From assembly GCA_002404605.1 (NCBI GenBank), contig DHKA01000044.1, forward strand, positions 1-29,109: 29,109 bases of DNA, read 5' to 3'. The position numbers were made by a program, and so were the translations under genes. Each line of letters starts with the position of its first letter. Position 1 is the first letter of the stretch. Source of the DNA: Clostridiales bacterium UBA4706. Lineage in GTDB: Bacteria > Bacillota > Clostridia > Oscillospirales > Oscillospiraceae. The notes beneath the pieces are model-generated. The model worked only from the letters and a program-made list of their open reading frames with translations. It did not search any database and was not told the DNA's origin. Below, in pieces: positions 9,517 through 16,785 of this stretch.

Positions 9517-9799
9517 GGCCGACGGGTTTTACTCTCTGCGCGTGAAGGATGGCGTCACCGCGCTCGAAAAGAACGGCCGGACGGTCTTTTCGAGCACCGC
9601 GAAGGGCCGCTTCCGCCGCTTTGCGCACGACGGACATTACATGACTGTGGAGATCGGCGCGCAGAATGCGCCGTTCACCGTCGATACGCACGCCGAGGGC
9701 GCGATCCGCGCGCGCTGCAACGGCGAAGAGACCGCGCTCGAATCCGGCCGCGTCACGCTTCCCGCCGGACGCGATATCCGGCTCGAAGCCTGGTTTTAA
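9515..9799 (+). pseudogene. C-terminal fragment of an unrecognised gene, possibly the one starting at 9074
   Basis: About 94 codons starting near MADGFYSLRVKDGVTALEK and ending RLEAWF, followed 17 bases later by a strong terminator. The composition is beta-rich with no membrane segment. There is no ribosome binding site before the ATG at 9515, and the frame stays open a few codons upstream into the IS110 junction, so this is a gene end rather than a start. Placed after the 40-codon piece at 9074 it would give one gene interrupted by the IS110 remnant, but the middle is lost and the join cannot be proved here. No family recognised. Confidence 0.5.
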
Positions 9800-9816
9800 C
9801 CGAGCTGTTTCCTCCG

Positions 9817-9861
9817 AAAAGCCGAAGTGTTTCTCCCCCGGGAAGACGCTTCGGCTTTTTT
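9817..9861 (+). terminator. Rho-independent terminator after the gene graveyard
   Basis: AAAAGCCGAAG pairs with CTTCGGCTTTT (11 bp), the stem continues with mostly paired bases to a short C-rich loop, and a run of T residues follows. It lies 17 bases after the stop at 9799 and just before the ylxM promoter, isolating the translation operon from upstream transcription. Confidence 0.88.
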
Positions 9862-9882
9862 CCGTCTGTCAGCGAAAAAGCC

Positions 9883-9911
9883 TTGACAGGCTTGCTCCGG
9901 GCGGGTATAAT
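9883..9911 (+). promoter_or_regulatory. Consensus SigA promoter of the ylxM-ffh operon
   Basis: TTGACA at 9883-9888 and TATAAT at 9906-9911, both perfect consensus, with exactly 17 bp between them. The ylxM ATG is 46 bases beyond the -10 box, with an AGGAGGGGG ribosome binding site between. Confidence 0.92.
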
Positions 9912-9956
9912 GTGCCGGTGACAGGGAAAAATCCTTGACAGGAGGGGGCAGAGAGT

Positions 9957-10310
9957 ATGGAAGAAGCGCTCTTTCGCACGATGCTCTTTGACTCTTACGG
10001 CGAGCTGCTCACCGAAAAGCAGCGCGAGTATTTTGACCTGCATTACAACGAAGACCTCTCTCTTGCCGAGATCGCGCAGAGCGAGGGCGTTTCCCGGCAG
10101 AGCGTGTGGGACATCATCCGCCGCGCCGAGGAGACGATGCGCCGGTTTGAAGAGAAGACCGGGCTGGTCGCGCGCTTCGCCGCCGAGCGGGACATTCTCG
10201 CTGCGGCGCAGGAAAAGCTCGCGCGGCTCGAAACCATGACCGATGGCGCCGCGCAGAACTTAACGCGCGAGATCGCCGCCGCATTACAGGAGCTGGGACA
10301 TGGCATTTGA
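9957..10310 (+). CDS. ylxM: YlxM, helix-turn-helix protein linked to the signal recognition particle
   Basis: A 117-residue protein of the UPF0122/YlxM family, usual length about 110. The N-terminal segment YGELLTEKQREYFDLHYNED is the family signature. A sigma-70 region 4-like helix-turn-helix follows at residues 33-56 (LSLAEIAQSEGVSRQSVWD). The C-terminal half is a coiled-coil-like helix. The gene overlaps the start of ffh by 11 bases, the arrangement seen across Firmicutes. In streptococci YlxM has been reported to bind the SRP complex and modulate Ffh activity; the exact role in this organism is unknown. It starts with ATG after a strong ribosome binding site. Confidence 0.92.
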   Translation: MEEALFRTMLFDSYGELLTEKQREYFDLHYNEDLSLAEIAQSEGVSRQSVWDIIRRAEETMRRFEEKTGLVARFAAERDILAAAQEKLARLETMTDGAAQNLTREIAAALQELGHGI

Positions 10311-11643
10311 AAATCTTTCCGACAAACTCAATAACGTTTTCAAAAAGCTCCGCGGCAAGGGCCGCCTGTCGGAGTCGGACGTAAAGGAAGCGATGCGCGA
10401 GGTGCGTCTCGCGCTGCTCGAGGCCGACGTGAGCTACAAGGTCGTCAAGGACTTTGTCAGATCCGTCAGCGAGCGCGCCGTCGGCACGGACGTGCTTGAG
10501 AGCCTCTCCCCCGCGCAGATGGTCATCAAGATCGTCAACGAGGAGCTGTGCGCGCTCATGGGCGGTCAGAGCCAGAAGCTCAACATCGGCTCAAAGTCCC
10601 CGAGCGTCGTGATGCTCGTCGGTCTGCAGGGCGCCGGTAAAACCACGAACGGCGCGAAGCTCGCCGCGCTCATGCGCAAGAGCCAGAACAAGCGCCCCCT
10701 GCTCGTCGCGTGCGACGTATACCGTCCCGCCGCGATCGAGCAGCTCAAGACCGTCGGCAAAAAGCTCGATCTTCCCGTATACGAAGAAGGGCAGGGCGAC
10801 CCGGTGGAGATCGCCAAGCACGCGATCGACCACGCCCGCCGCCACGGAAACGATCTCGTGTTCCTCGATACGGCCGGACGGCTCCACATCGACGAGGCGC
10901 TCATGGACGAGCTGCGCCGCATCAAAGCCGAGACCGAACCGGCGGAGATCCTGCTCGTCGTGGACGCGATGACCGGTCAGGACGCCGTGAACGCCGCCGC
11001 CGCCTTTGACGAGGCGCTCGGCATCACCGGCGTGATGCTCACCAAGCTCGACGGCGACGCCCGCGGCGGCGCGGCGCTCTCCGTCAAGGCCGTGACGGGC
11101 AAGCCCATCAAGTTTGCCGGTGTCGGCGAAAAGCTTGACGCCATCGAGGTCTTTCACCCCGACCGCATGGCGAGCCGCATTCTCGGCATGGGCGACGTGC
11201 TCACGCTCATCGAAAAGGCGGAGGCCGCCGTCGATGAGAAGAAAGCGCAGGAGCTCGCCGAAAAACTCAAAAAGAACCGCTTCACGCTGACCGATTATCT
11301 CGACCAGCTCAACTCCATGAAGAACATGGGCTCGCTGCAGGAGCTCGCCGGGATGGTGCCGGGGCTGGACGCCAAGGCGCTCGCCGGTGCGAAGATCGAC
11401 GAGAAGGCCATGGCGCACACCGAGGCGATCATCCTCTCCATGACCCCTGCCGAACGCGAGAACCCCTCGATCTTGAACTCCAGCCGCAAGCGGCGCATCG
11501 CCGCGGGTGCGGGCGTTGGCGTGGTGGACATCAACCGTCTGCTCAAGCAGTTTGAAATGATGCAGACGATGGCGCGCCAGCTCTCCGGCAAAAAAATGAA
11601 GCGCTTCCAGCGCGGCGGCGGCAAAATGCCGTTCGGCTTCTAA
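10300..11643 (+). CDS. ffh: Signal recognition particle protein Ffh (SRP54)
   Basis: The 447-residue GTPase subunit of the signal recognition particle, which binds 4.5S/6S RNA and signal sequences of nascent membrane and secreted proteins and docks on FtsY. N domain 1-95; G domain with P-loop GLQGAGKTT at 108-116, DTAGRLHID at 190-198 and TKLDGDARGG at 248-257; methionine-rich M domain from about 320, ending in the basic/glycine tail KMKRFQRGGGKMPFGF. Length and all motifs are normal. It overlaps ylxM upstream. Downstream there is an AT-rich gap of 62 bases to rpsP with no terminator. Confidence 0.98.
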   Translation: MAFENLSDKLNNVFKKLRGKGRLSESDVKEAMREVRLALLEADVSYKVVKDFVRSVSERAVGTDVLESLSPAQMVIKIVNEELCALMGGQSQKLNIGSKSPSVVMLVGLQGAGKTTNGAKLAALMRKSQNKRPLLVACDVYRPAAIEQLKTVGKKLDLPVYEEGQGDPVEIAKHAIDHARRHGNDLVFLDTAGRLHIDEALMDELRRIKAETEPAEILLVVDAMTGQDAVNAAAAFDEALGITGVMLTKLDGDARGGAALSVKAVTGKPIKFAGVGEKLDAIEVFHPDRMASRILGMGDVLTLIEKAEAAVDEKKAQELAEKLKKNRFTLTDYLDQLNSMKNMGSLQELAGMVPGLDAKALAGAKIDEKAMAHTEAIILSMTPAERENPSILNSSRKRRIAAGAGVGVVDINRLLKQFEMMQTMARQLSGKKMKRFQRGGGKMPFGF

Positions 11644-11705
11644 CAGCTTTTTGTTGCACAGCAATAAAAATATAAAATTTTAAACATTTTTGGAGGAAAC
11701 ACATC

Positions 11706-11942
11706 ATGGTCAAAATCCGTCTGCGCCGCGCCGGCGCCAAGAAAGCTCCGTTCTACCGCGTCGTCGTGGCCGACAGCCACTTCGCCCGCGACGGCCGCTT
11801 CATCGAAGAGATCGGCACCTACGATCCTCTGACCGAGCCTGCCACCATCAAGATCGACATGGAGCGCGCCAAGTACTGGATCTCCAACGGCGCCCAGCCC
11901 ACCGACACGGTCCGCGGTCTGCTGAAGAAAGCCGAAGCCTGA
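11706..11942 (+). CDS. rpsP: 30S ribosomal protein S16
   Basis: A 78-residue S16 with the family start [18 protein letters not shown] and the motif [16 protein letters not shown]16 binds 16S rRNA and is needed for assembly of the small subunit's lower body. A TGGAGGAAAC ribosome binding site precedes the ATG. The 62-base gap after ffh is unusually AT-rich for this genome; it could hold an internal promoter, but no good -35/-10 pair is present (the best is TTGTTG, 16 bp, TAAAAT). khpA follows 17 bases downstream. Confidence 0.97.
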   Translation: MVKIRLRRAGAKKAPFYRVVVADSHFARDGRFIEEIGTYDPLTEPATIKIDMERAKYWISNGAQPTDTVRGLLKKAEA

Positions 11943-11959
11943 TTCCGAGGGCTGCCGGA

Positions 11960-12190
11960 ATGAAAGAACTGCTGACCTACATCGTGCAAAGTCTCGTGGA
12001 GAAATCGGACGAGGTCTCCGTGACAGAGCACGAGACCGGCGGCGAAACCGTTTTTGAAGTGCGGGTCGCCCCCGGCGACATGGGCAAGGTCATCGGCCGT
12101 CAGGGCCGCGTGGTCAAGGAGATCCGCGTGCTGATGAAGGCCGTCGCCCAGCGACAGGGAAAAAAGGTCTCGGTCGAGATCCTCGACTGA
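11960..12190 (+). CDS. khpA: KhpA, small KH-domain RNA-binding protein
   Basis: 76 residues beginning MKELLTYIVQSLVEKSDEV. The single KH domain carries the RNA-gripping loop VIGRQGR, GxxG at residues 46-49. In Firmicutes KhpA (YlqC) pairs with KhpB/Jag and affects RNA levels, cell elongation and division. Its location between rpsP and rimM is conserved across the phylum. I placed the start at 11960 from family length and the short spacing to rpsP; a longer frame upstream overlaps rpsP and is not used. The ribosome binding site before it is weak (GAGGGCTGCCGGA), suggesting coupling to rpsP translation. Confidence 0.94.
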   Translation: MKELLTYIVQSLVEKSDEVSVTEHETGGETVFEVRVAPGDMGKVIGRQGRVVKEIRVLMKAVAQRQGKKVSVEILD

Positions 12191-12208
12191 GTCTCAAACC
12201 CAAAACCC

Positions 12209-12247
12209 GAACCGCAGGGGTGGGGCGCAGCCCCGTCCCTGCGGTTC
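12209..12247. repeat. Long imperfect hairpin between khpA and rimM
   Basis: GAACCGCAGGG pairs with CCCTGCGGTTC, and the stem continues with GTGGGGC/GCCCCGT around a GCA loop. The result is an 18-bp stem with two G-T pairs inside the operon, 19 bases after khpA. It is not followed by a run of T residues, so simple termination is unlikely. It may be an RNA-processing or attenuating stem, or a copy of a genome-wide palindromic repeat. Confidence 0.8.
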
Positions 12248-12269
12248 CCATATTTTCGGAGGATTACCT

Positions 12270-12758
12270 ATGGCAAAAGAGCCGTATCTCGAAGCGGGAA
12301 AGATCATCAACACGTTCGGCGTGCGGGGCGAGGTCAAGCTCGACCCGTGGTGCGACAGCGCCGAGTTTTTAAAGCCGCTCAAAACGCTCTACATTGACGG
12401 CGCGCCGCGCGCCGTCGCCTCGTCGCGCGTCCACAAGGGCATGCTCATCGTCCGCTTTGCGGATGTGGAGGACGTGAACGGCGCGATGCTTTTGAAAAAC
12501 AAGATCGTGTACTTCGCCCGCAGCGACGTGCGCCTGCCGAAGGGACGGCACTTTATCGCCGATCTTCTCGGCGCGGTGATCGTGGACGAGCAGGGTGCGG
12601 AGATCGGCAAGCTCACCGAAGTGCTCGATATGCCCGCCGGACAGGTCTATGTCGTGCAGGGCGAGACCGAGCACACCATCCCCGCCGTACCGGAATTTAT
12701 TCTCGACATTGACGCGGACGAAAAGGTCATCCGCGTTCATCTGATAGAAGGGATGTGA
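12270..12758 (+). CDS. rimM: 16S rRNA processing protein RimM
   Basis: A 162-residue ribosome maturation factor. The N-terminal RimM domain shows the signature GKIINTFGVRGEVKLDPW, and the C-terminal PRC-barrel domain includes IADLLGAVIVDEQGAEIGK and ends near FILDIDADEKVIRVHLIEGM. RimM binds S19 and assists 16S 3'-domain assembly; its position beside rpsP and trmD is standard. ATG with TCGGAGGATTACCT before it. Only 4 bases separate its stop from the trmD ATG, so the two are likely translated in a coupled way. Confidence 0.96.
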   Translation: MAKEPYLEAGKIINTFGVRGEVKLDPWCDSAEFLKPLKTLYIDGAPRAVASSRVHKGMLIVRFADVEDVNGAMLLKNKIVYFARSDVRLPKGRHFIADLLGAVIVDEQGAEIGKLTEVLDMPAGQVYVVQGETEHTIPAVPEFILDIDADEKVIRVHLIEGM

Positions 12759-12762
12759 CGCC

Positions 12763-14049
12763 ATGCGTATCGACATTCTGACGCTCTTCCCCGACGCGGT
12801 GGAGGCGTCGCTCAAGATCAGCATTCTCGGCCGCGCCGAGAAGAAGGGCATTCTGGACATCCACGCCGTCCAGATCCGCGACTATACCGAAAACAAACAG
12901 CAGCAGGTGGACGATTACCCCTACGGCGGCGGCTGGGGCTGCGTGATGATGGCGCAGCCGCTCAAGTCCTGTCTCGACGACGTGTGCGCCAAGGCGGGCG
13001 AAAAGCGCCGCCGCGTGATCTACATGTCCCCGCAGGGCAAAACATTCGACCAGGGCTGCGCGCGCCGTCTCGCCGCGGACTACGACCATCTTGTGCTCGT
13101 GTGCGGCCACTACGAGGGCGTGGACGAGCGCTTCATCGAAGAGTGCGTGGACGAAGAGATCTCCCTCGGCGACTTTGTCCTGACCGGCGGCGAGATCGCA
13201 GCCATGGCGGTGACGGATGCCGTGTGCCGCCTCATTCCAGGCGTGCTTGCGGACGAAGAGTGCTTCACCGGCGAGAGCCACTGGGACGGCCTGCTCGAAT
13301 ACCCGCAGTACACCCGCCCGGACGTGTGGGAGGGGCGCGAGGTGCCGTCGATCCTGCGCAGCGGCGTAGACCGCGAGATCGCCCGCTGGCGGCGGAAGAA
13401 GATGCTCGAGCGCACGATGGATAAGCGCCCGGAACTCTTTGCCAAATTCGTTCCGCAGACCGACGAGGACAAGGCGCTGCTCGACGAGATCGACGCCGAG
13501 CGCCACCCGCGCCCCGTGCCGCCGAAGATCGACTGCCGCCGCGCGGAGGAAGCCGACCTGCCCACCATTCTCGGCATTGCGGAGGAAGCAAAGGCGTTTC
13601 TCGCTTCGCAGGGACTGGACCAGTGGCAGCACGGCTACCCCGCGGAGGAGGACTTCCGGCGGGACATTGAGCGCGGCGACGGCTGGCTCTTCACCGCGGA
13701 CGGAAACGGCGCGGGTTATCTCTGCATCAGCCGCCGGAGTGAGGCAGCATATACCGCCATTGAGGGCGAATGGCTCTCCTGCGCGGGGCCGTATCTCACG
13801 ATCCACCGCATCATGGTTGCGGATGCCTACCGCGGCAAGGGTATCGCCTCGGAAATGATCTCGCTCGCGGACGACTTTGCCCACGCCTACTGCTGTGCGG
13901 GTATCCGCATCGACACCGCCCCCGGCAACGAGCCCATGCGCGCCATGCTGCGCAAAAACGGCTTTGAGACCTGCGGCACGATCCGTCTCGTCGGCGGCGT
14001 GGACGACGGCGCGCTGCGTATTGCGCTCGAAAAGCTGGTGGAACGATGA
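12763..14049 (+). CDS. trmD: tRNA (guanine37-N1)-methyltransferase TrmD fused to a GNAT acetyltransferase
   Basis: One uninterrupted 428-codon frame, about 180 codons longer than normal TrmD. Residues 1-243 are a complete SPOUT methyltransferase: MRIDILTLFPDAV start, GGGWGCVMMAQP at 56-66, the SAM-binding trefoil-knot motifs GHYEGVDERF (115-124) and EEISLGDFVLTGGE (131-144), and GLLEYPQYTRP. It makes m1G37 in tRNAs and prevents +1 frameshifting. After a linker (about 244-256) comes a full GNAT domain, CRRAEEADLPTIL onward, with the acetyl-CoA loop VADAYRGKGIASEM near 350-365 and a typical end (NEPMRAMLRKNGFETCG). The residues between are colinear with no stop or ribosome binding site. GGGWGC differs from the usual GGGxGM. 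The acetyl acceptor is unknown. It overlaps rsmA by ATGA. Confidence 0.95.
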   Translation: MRIDILTLFPDAVEASLKISILGRAEKKGILDIHAVQIRDYTENKQQQVDDYPYGGGWGCVMMAQPLKSCLDDVCAKAGEKRRRVIYMSPQGKTFDQGCARRLAADYDHLVLVCGHYEGVDERFIEECVDEEISLGDFVLTGGEIAAMAVTDAVCRLIPGVLADEECFTGESHWDGLLEYPQYTRPDVWEGREVPSILRSGVDREIARWRRKKMLERTMDKRPELFAKFVPQTDEDKALLDEIDAERHPRPVPPKIDCRRAEEADLPTILGIAEEAKAFLASQGLDQWQHGYPAEEDFRRDIERGDGWLFTADGNGAGYLCISRRSEAAYTAIEGEWLSCAGPYLTIHRIMVADAYRGKGIASEMISLADDFAHAYCCAGIRIDTAPGNEPMRAMLRKNGFETCGTIRLVGGVDDGALRIALEKLVER

Positions 14050-14909
14050 ATCTAACCGATTACCGCGACATTACGGCGCTTTTGCAGCGCCACGGCTTCC
14101 GCTTTTCCAAATCCATGGGGCAGAACTTTCTGACCGCCGCGTGGGTGCCGCAGCAGATCGCCGCCGAAAGCGGCATCACGGAAGCGGACGGCGCGCTGGA
14201 GATCGGCCCCGGCGTCGGCTGTCTCACGGCGGAGCTTGCAAAAACCGCGGACCGCGTCACGGCCATTGAGTTGGACGAGCGGCTGCGGGGCGTTCTCGGC
14301 GAAACGCTCGCAGATTTTGACAACGTATCCGTCGTCTTTGCCGATGCGCTCAAGGCGGACCTGCCGGCCATCTGCACCGAAACGCTCGGCGAACGGCCGT
14401 GGAAGGTGTGCGCCAATTTGCCGTACAACGTGACGACGCCGCTCATCACCGCGTTTCTCGAGGCGGGCTGCTTTGAGAGCGTCACCGTGATGATCCAGAA
14501 GGAGGTCGCGCAGCGCCTGTGCGCAGCGCCCGGCACGGGCGAGTACGGTGCCTTCTCCGTGCTCGTGCAGTGGTACGCCGAGCCGAAGCTCCTCTTTGAC
14601 GTGCCGCCGCACTGCTTCGTGCCGCAGCCGAAGGTGACGAGCGCCGTTGTGCGCATGGATCGGCGCGCCGCGCCACCCGCGAGCGCGGACAACGAAAAGT
14701 TTTTCTTCCGCACCGTGCGCGCCGCGTTCGCCCAGCGGCGGAAAACGCTCTCAAACGCTCTGCGTTCGGGCTTCTCCGAGCTCGACCGCGCTGCCATCGA
14801 CTCCGCCATGGAGGAAACCGGCCTTCCGCCTGCCGTGCGCGGCGAAACGCTCTCCATTGCGCAGTTTGCCGCACTCTCGAATGTGCTTTTACGCAAGTTC
14901 GACAAATGA
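14046..14909 (+). CDS. rsmA: 16S rRNA dimethyladenosine transferase RsmA (KsgA)
   Basis: A 287-residue enzyme that dimethylates the two adjacent adenines in the 16S helix 45 loop late in 30S assembly. Motifs: SKSMGQNFL at 21-29, SAM-binding LEIGPGVGCL at 51-60, AIELDE at 73-78, VFADALK at 97-103, and catalytic NLPYNVTTP at 124-132. The C-terminal helical domain contains AFAQRRKTLSNALRSGF. The start ATG overlaps the trmD-GNAT stop. In most Firmicutes rplS follows trmD; here rsmA takes that place, so translation-apparatus genes have been rearranged. No terminator hairpin is evident in the short gap to the pckG promoter. Confidence 0.97.
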   Translation: MNLTDYRDITALLQRHGFRFSKSMGQNFLTAAWVPQQIAAESGITEADGALEIGPGVGCLTAELAKTADRVTAIELDERLRGVLGETLADFDNVSVVFADALKADLPAICTETLGERPWKVCANLPYNVTTPLITAFLEAGCFESVTVMIQKEVAQRLCAAPGTGEYGAFSVLVQWYAEPKLLFDVPPHCFVPQPKVTSAVVRMDRRAAPPASADNEKFFFRTVRAAFAQRRKTLSNALRSGFSELDRAAIDSAMEETGLPPAVRGETLSIAQFAALSNVLLRKFDK

Positions 14910-14946
14910 AAATTGCAAATTTCCCCACTTTTTTCGATATACGCCA

Positions 14947-14975
14947 TTGCCAAACGGAACTTTACCGTCTATTAT
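14947..14975 (+). promoter_or_regulatory. SigA-type promoter of pckG
   Basis: TTGCCA at 14947-14952, 17 bp spacer, TATTAT at 14970-14975. A second -10-like TATAAT follows at 14982-14987 without a matching -35. The pckG ribosome binding site TAGGAGG is about 24 bases downstream. Confidence 0.7.
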
Positions 14976-15013
14976 GAATAATATAATGTAAAAACAATAG
15001 GAGGCTCCGGGAA

Positions 15014-16774
15014 ATGGCATATACGATCAACCATTATATCACCGACTGGGTCGAGGAGAGCCGCGCGCTGATGCAGCCGGACAAGGTCCTCTGGATCGAC
15101 GGCACGGAAACGCAGCTTGAAGAGCTGCGCCGCGAGGCGTATATCACCGGCGAGCTCATCAAGCTCAACCAGGAAAAACTGCCGGGCTGCGTATACCACC
15201 GCAGCGCGCTCAACGACGTCGCCCGCGTCGAGGGCCGCACGTTCATCTGCTGCAAAAAGGAAGAGGACGCCGGTCCCACGAACAACTGGATGGCGCCGGA
15301 CGAGATGAAGGCAAAGCTGCACGATATCTACGACGGTTGCATGCACGGCCGGACGATGTACGTCATCCCCTACTCGATGGGCGCGATCGGCTCGCCGTTT
15401 GCCAAATACGGCATTGAGATCACCGACTCGATCTACGTTGTCTGCTGCATGGCGATCATGACGCGCGTCGGCACGAAGGTCTATGAAGCGCTCGGCGATT
15501 CACCGGACTTTGTCAAGGGCCTCCACTCCAAGGCTGAGCTCGACGCCGAGAAGCGCTACATCGCGCACTTCCCGGAGGAAAACCTTATCATGTCCGTCAA
15601 CTCCGGCTACGGCGGCAACGCACTGCTCGGCAAGAAGTGCTTTGCGCTGCGCATCGCCTCCACGCTGGGCCGTGAGGAGGGCTGGCTCGCCGAGCACATG
15701 CTCATACTCGGCGTGCAGAACCCCAAGGGCGAGATCCGCTACATCTGCGGCGCATTCCCGTCCGCCTGCGGCAAGACCAACCTCGCCATGCTCATTCCTC
15801 CGGCGGCGTGGCGCGAGAAGGGCTGGAAGTGCTGGTGCGTCGGCGACGATATTGCTTGGCTGCGCCCCGGGCCGGACGGACGGCTCTGGGCCGTCAACCC
15901 GGAAAACGGCTTCTTCGGCGTCGCCCCCGGCACGAGCGAGAAGACGAACCCCAACGCTCTCGCCGCAACGCGCAAGAATACCATCTTCACGAACGTCGTC
16001 CTCAAGCCGGACGGCACCGTCTGGTGGGAAGGGCTCGACAAGAACCCGCCGACAGATGCGCTCAACTGGAAGGGCGAGCCGTGGGATCCCGCCTCCGGCG
16101 TGCCCGGCGCGCATCCGAACTCCCGCTTCACCTCTCCGGCGGTCAACTGCCCGTGCATTTCGAGCGAGTTTGAAAACCCGCAGGGCGTGCCCATCTCCGC
16201 GATCGTATTCGGCGGCCGCCGCGCCAAGACCGCGCCGCTCGTCTACCAGAGCCGCGACTGGGGCCACGGCGTATTCGTCGGCAGCATCATGGCCTCCGAA
16301 AAGACCGCCGCGGCCGAGGGCAAGGTCGGCGAGACCCGTCGCGACCCGATGGCTATGCTCCCCTTCTGCGGCTACAACATGGGCGACTACTGGCAGCACT
16401 GGCTGGATATGGAAAAGCTCGTCACCAAGCCGCCGGTCATCGCGAACGTCAACTGGTTCCGCACCGACGACGAGGGTCATTTCCTCTGGCCGGGCTTCGG
16501 CGACAACCTGCGCGTGATCGAGTGGGTGCTGCGCCGCGCCTTCGGCGAAGTGAACGCGCGCGAAACGGCGCTCGGCTATGAGCCGTACCCCGAGGATATC
16601 GATCTTGAGGGCTCCGGCGTGACGAAGGAAACGCTTGCCGATCTTCTCTCCGTCGATCCTGAGCTCTGGAAGGCCGAATGCAAGGGCATCCACGAGTTCT
16701 ACGCCAAATTCGGCGACAAGCTCCCGCAGCGTCTCGCCGACGAGCTCGCCGCTCTTGAAGCGCGGCTCGGATAA
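15014..16774 (+). CDS. pckG: Phosphoenolpyruvate carboxykinase (GTP)
   Basis: A 586-residue enzyme interconverting oxaloacetate plus GTP with PEP plus CO2 and GDP, at the branch between glycolysis/gluconeogenesis and C4 acids. GTP-type features: NSGYGGNALLGKKCFALR, the P-loop FPSACGKTNLAML at 248-260 with the reactive cysteine at 252, the substrate/metal region WCVGDDIAWLRPGPDGRLWA, NPENGFFGVAPGTS, and WWEGLDKNPP. The length is normal (about 600). In anaerobic gut Clostridia this enzyme often runs toward oxaloacetate for fermentation, but direction is not readable here. It has its own promoter. Its downstream terminator appears to be split by an IS3 element. Confidence 0.97.
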   Translation: MAYTINHYITDWVEESRALMQPDKVLWIDGTETQLEELRREAYITGELIKLNQEKLPGCVYHRSALNDVARVEGRTFICCKKEEDAGPTNNWMAPDEMKAKLHDIYDGCMHGRTMYVIPYSMGAIGSPFAKYGIEITDSIYVVCCMAIMTRVGTKVYEALGDSPDFVKGLHSKAELDAEKRYIAHFPEENLIMSVNSGYGGNALLGKKCFALRIASTLGREEGWLAEHMLILGVQNPKGEIRYICGAFPSACGKTNLAMLIPPAAWREKGWKCWCVGDDIAWLRPGPDGRLWAVNPENGFFGVAPGTSEKTNPNALAATRKNTIFTNVVLKPDGTVWWEGLDKNPPTDALNWKGEPWDPASGVPGAHPNSRFTSPAVNCPCISSEFENPQGVPISAIVFGGRRAKTAPLVYQSRDWGHGVFVGSIMASEKTAAAEGKVGETRRDPMAMLPFCGYNMGDYWQHWLDMEKLVTKPPVIANVNWFRTDDEGHFLWPGFGDNLRVIEWVLRRAFGEVNARETALGYEPYPEDIDLEGSGVTKETLADLLSVDPELWKAECKGIHEFYAKFGDKLPQRLADELAALEARLG

Positions 16775-16785
16775 AGAGAATATAC

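Noticed and set aside
11690..11959. Longer start for khpA overlapping rpsP
   Set aside because: The extension is the out-of-frame reading of rpsP; the conserved KH protein starts at 11960.
12763..14049. TrmD and GNAT as two genes joined by a sequencing error
   Set aside because: The frame is continuous with no stop, no start signal and no odd homopolymer at the join; a true fusion is the simpler reading, though resequencing would settle it.
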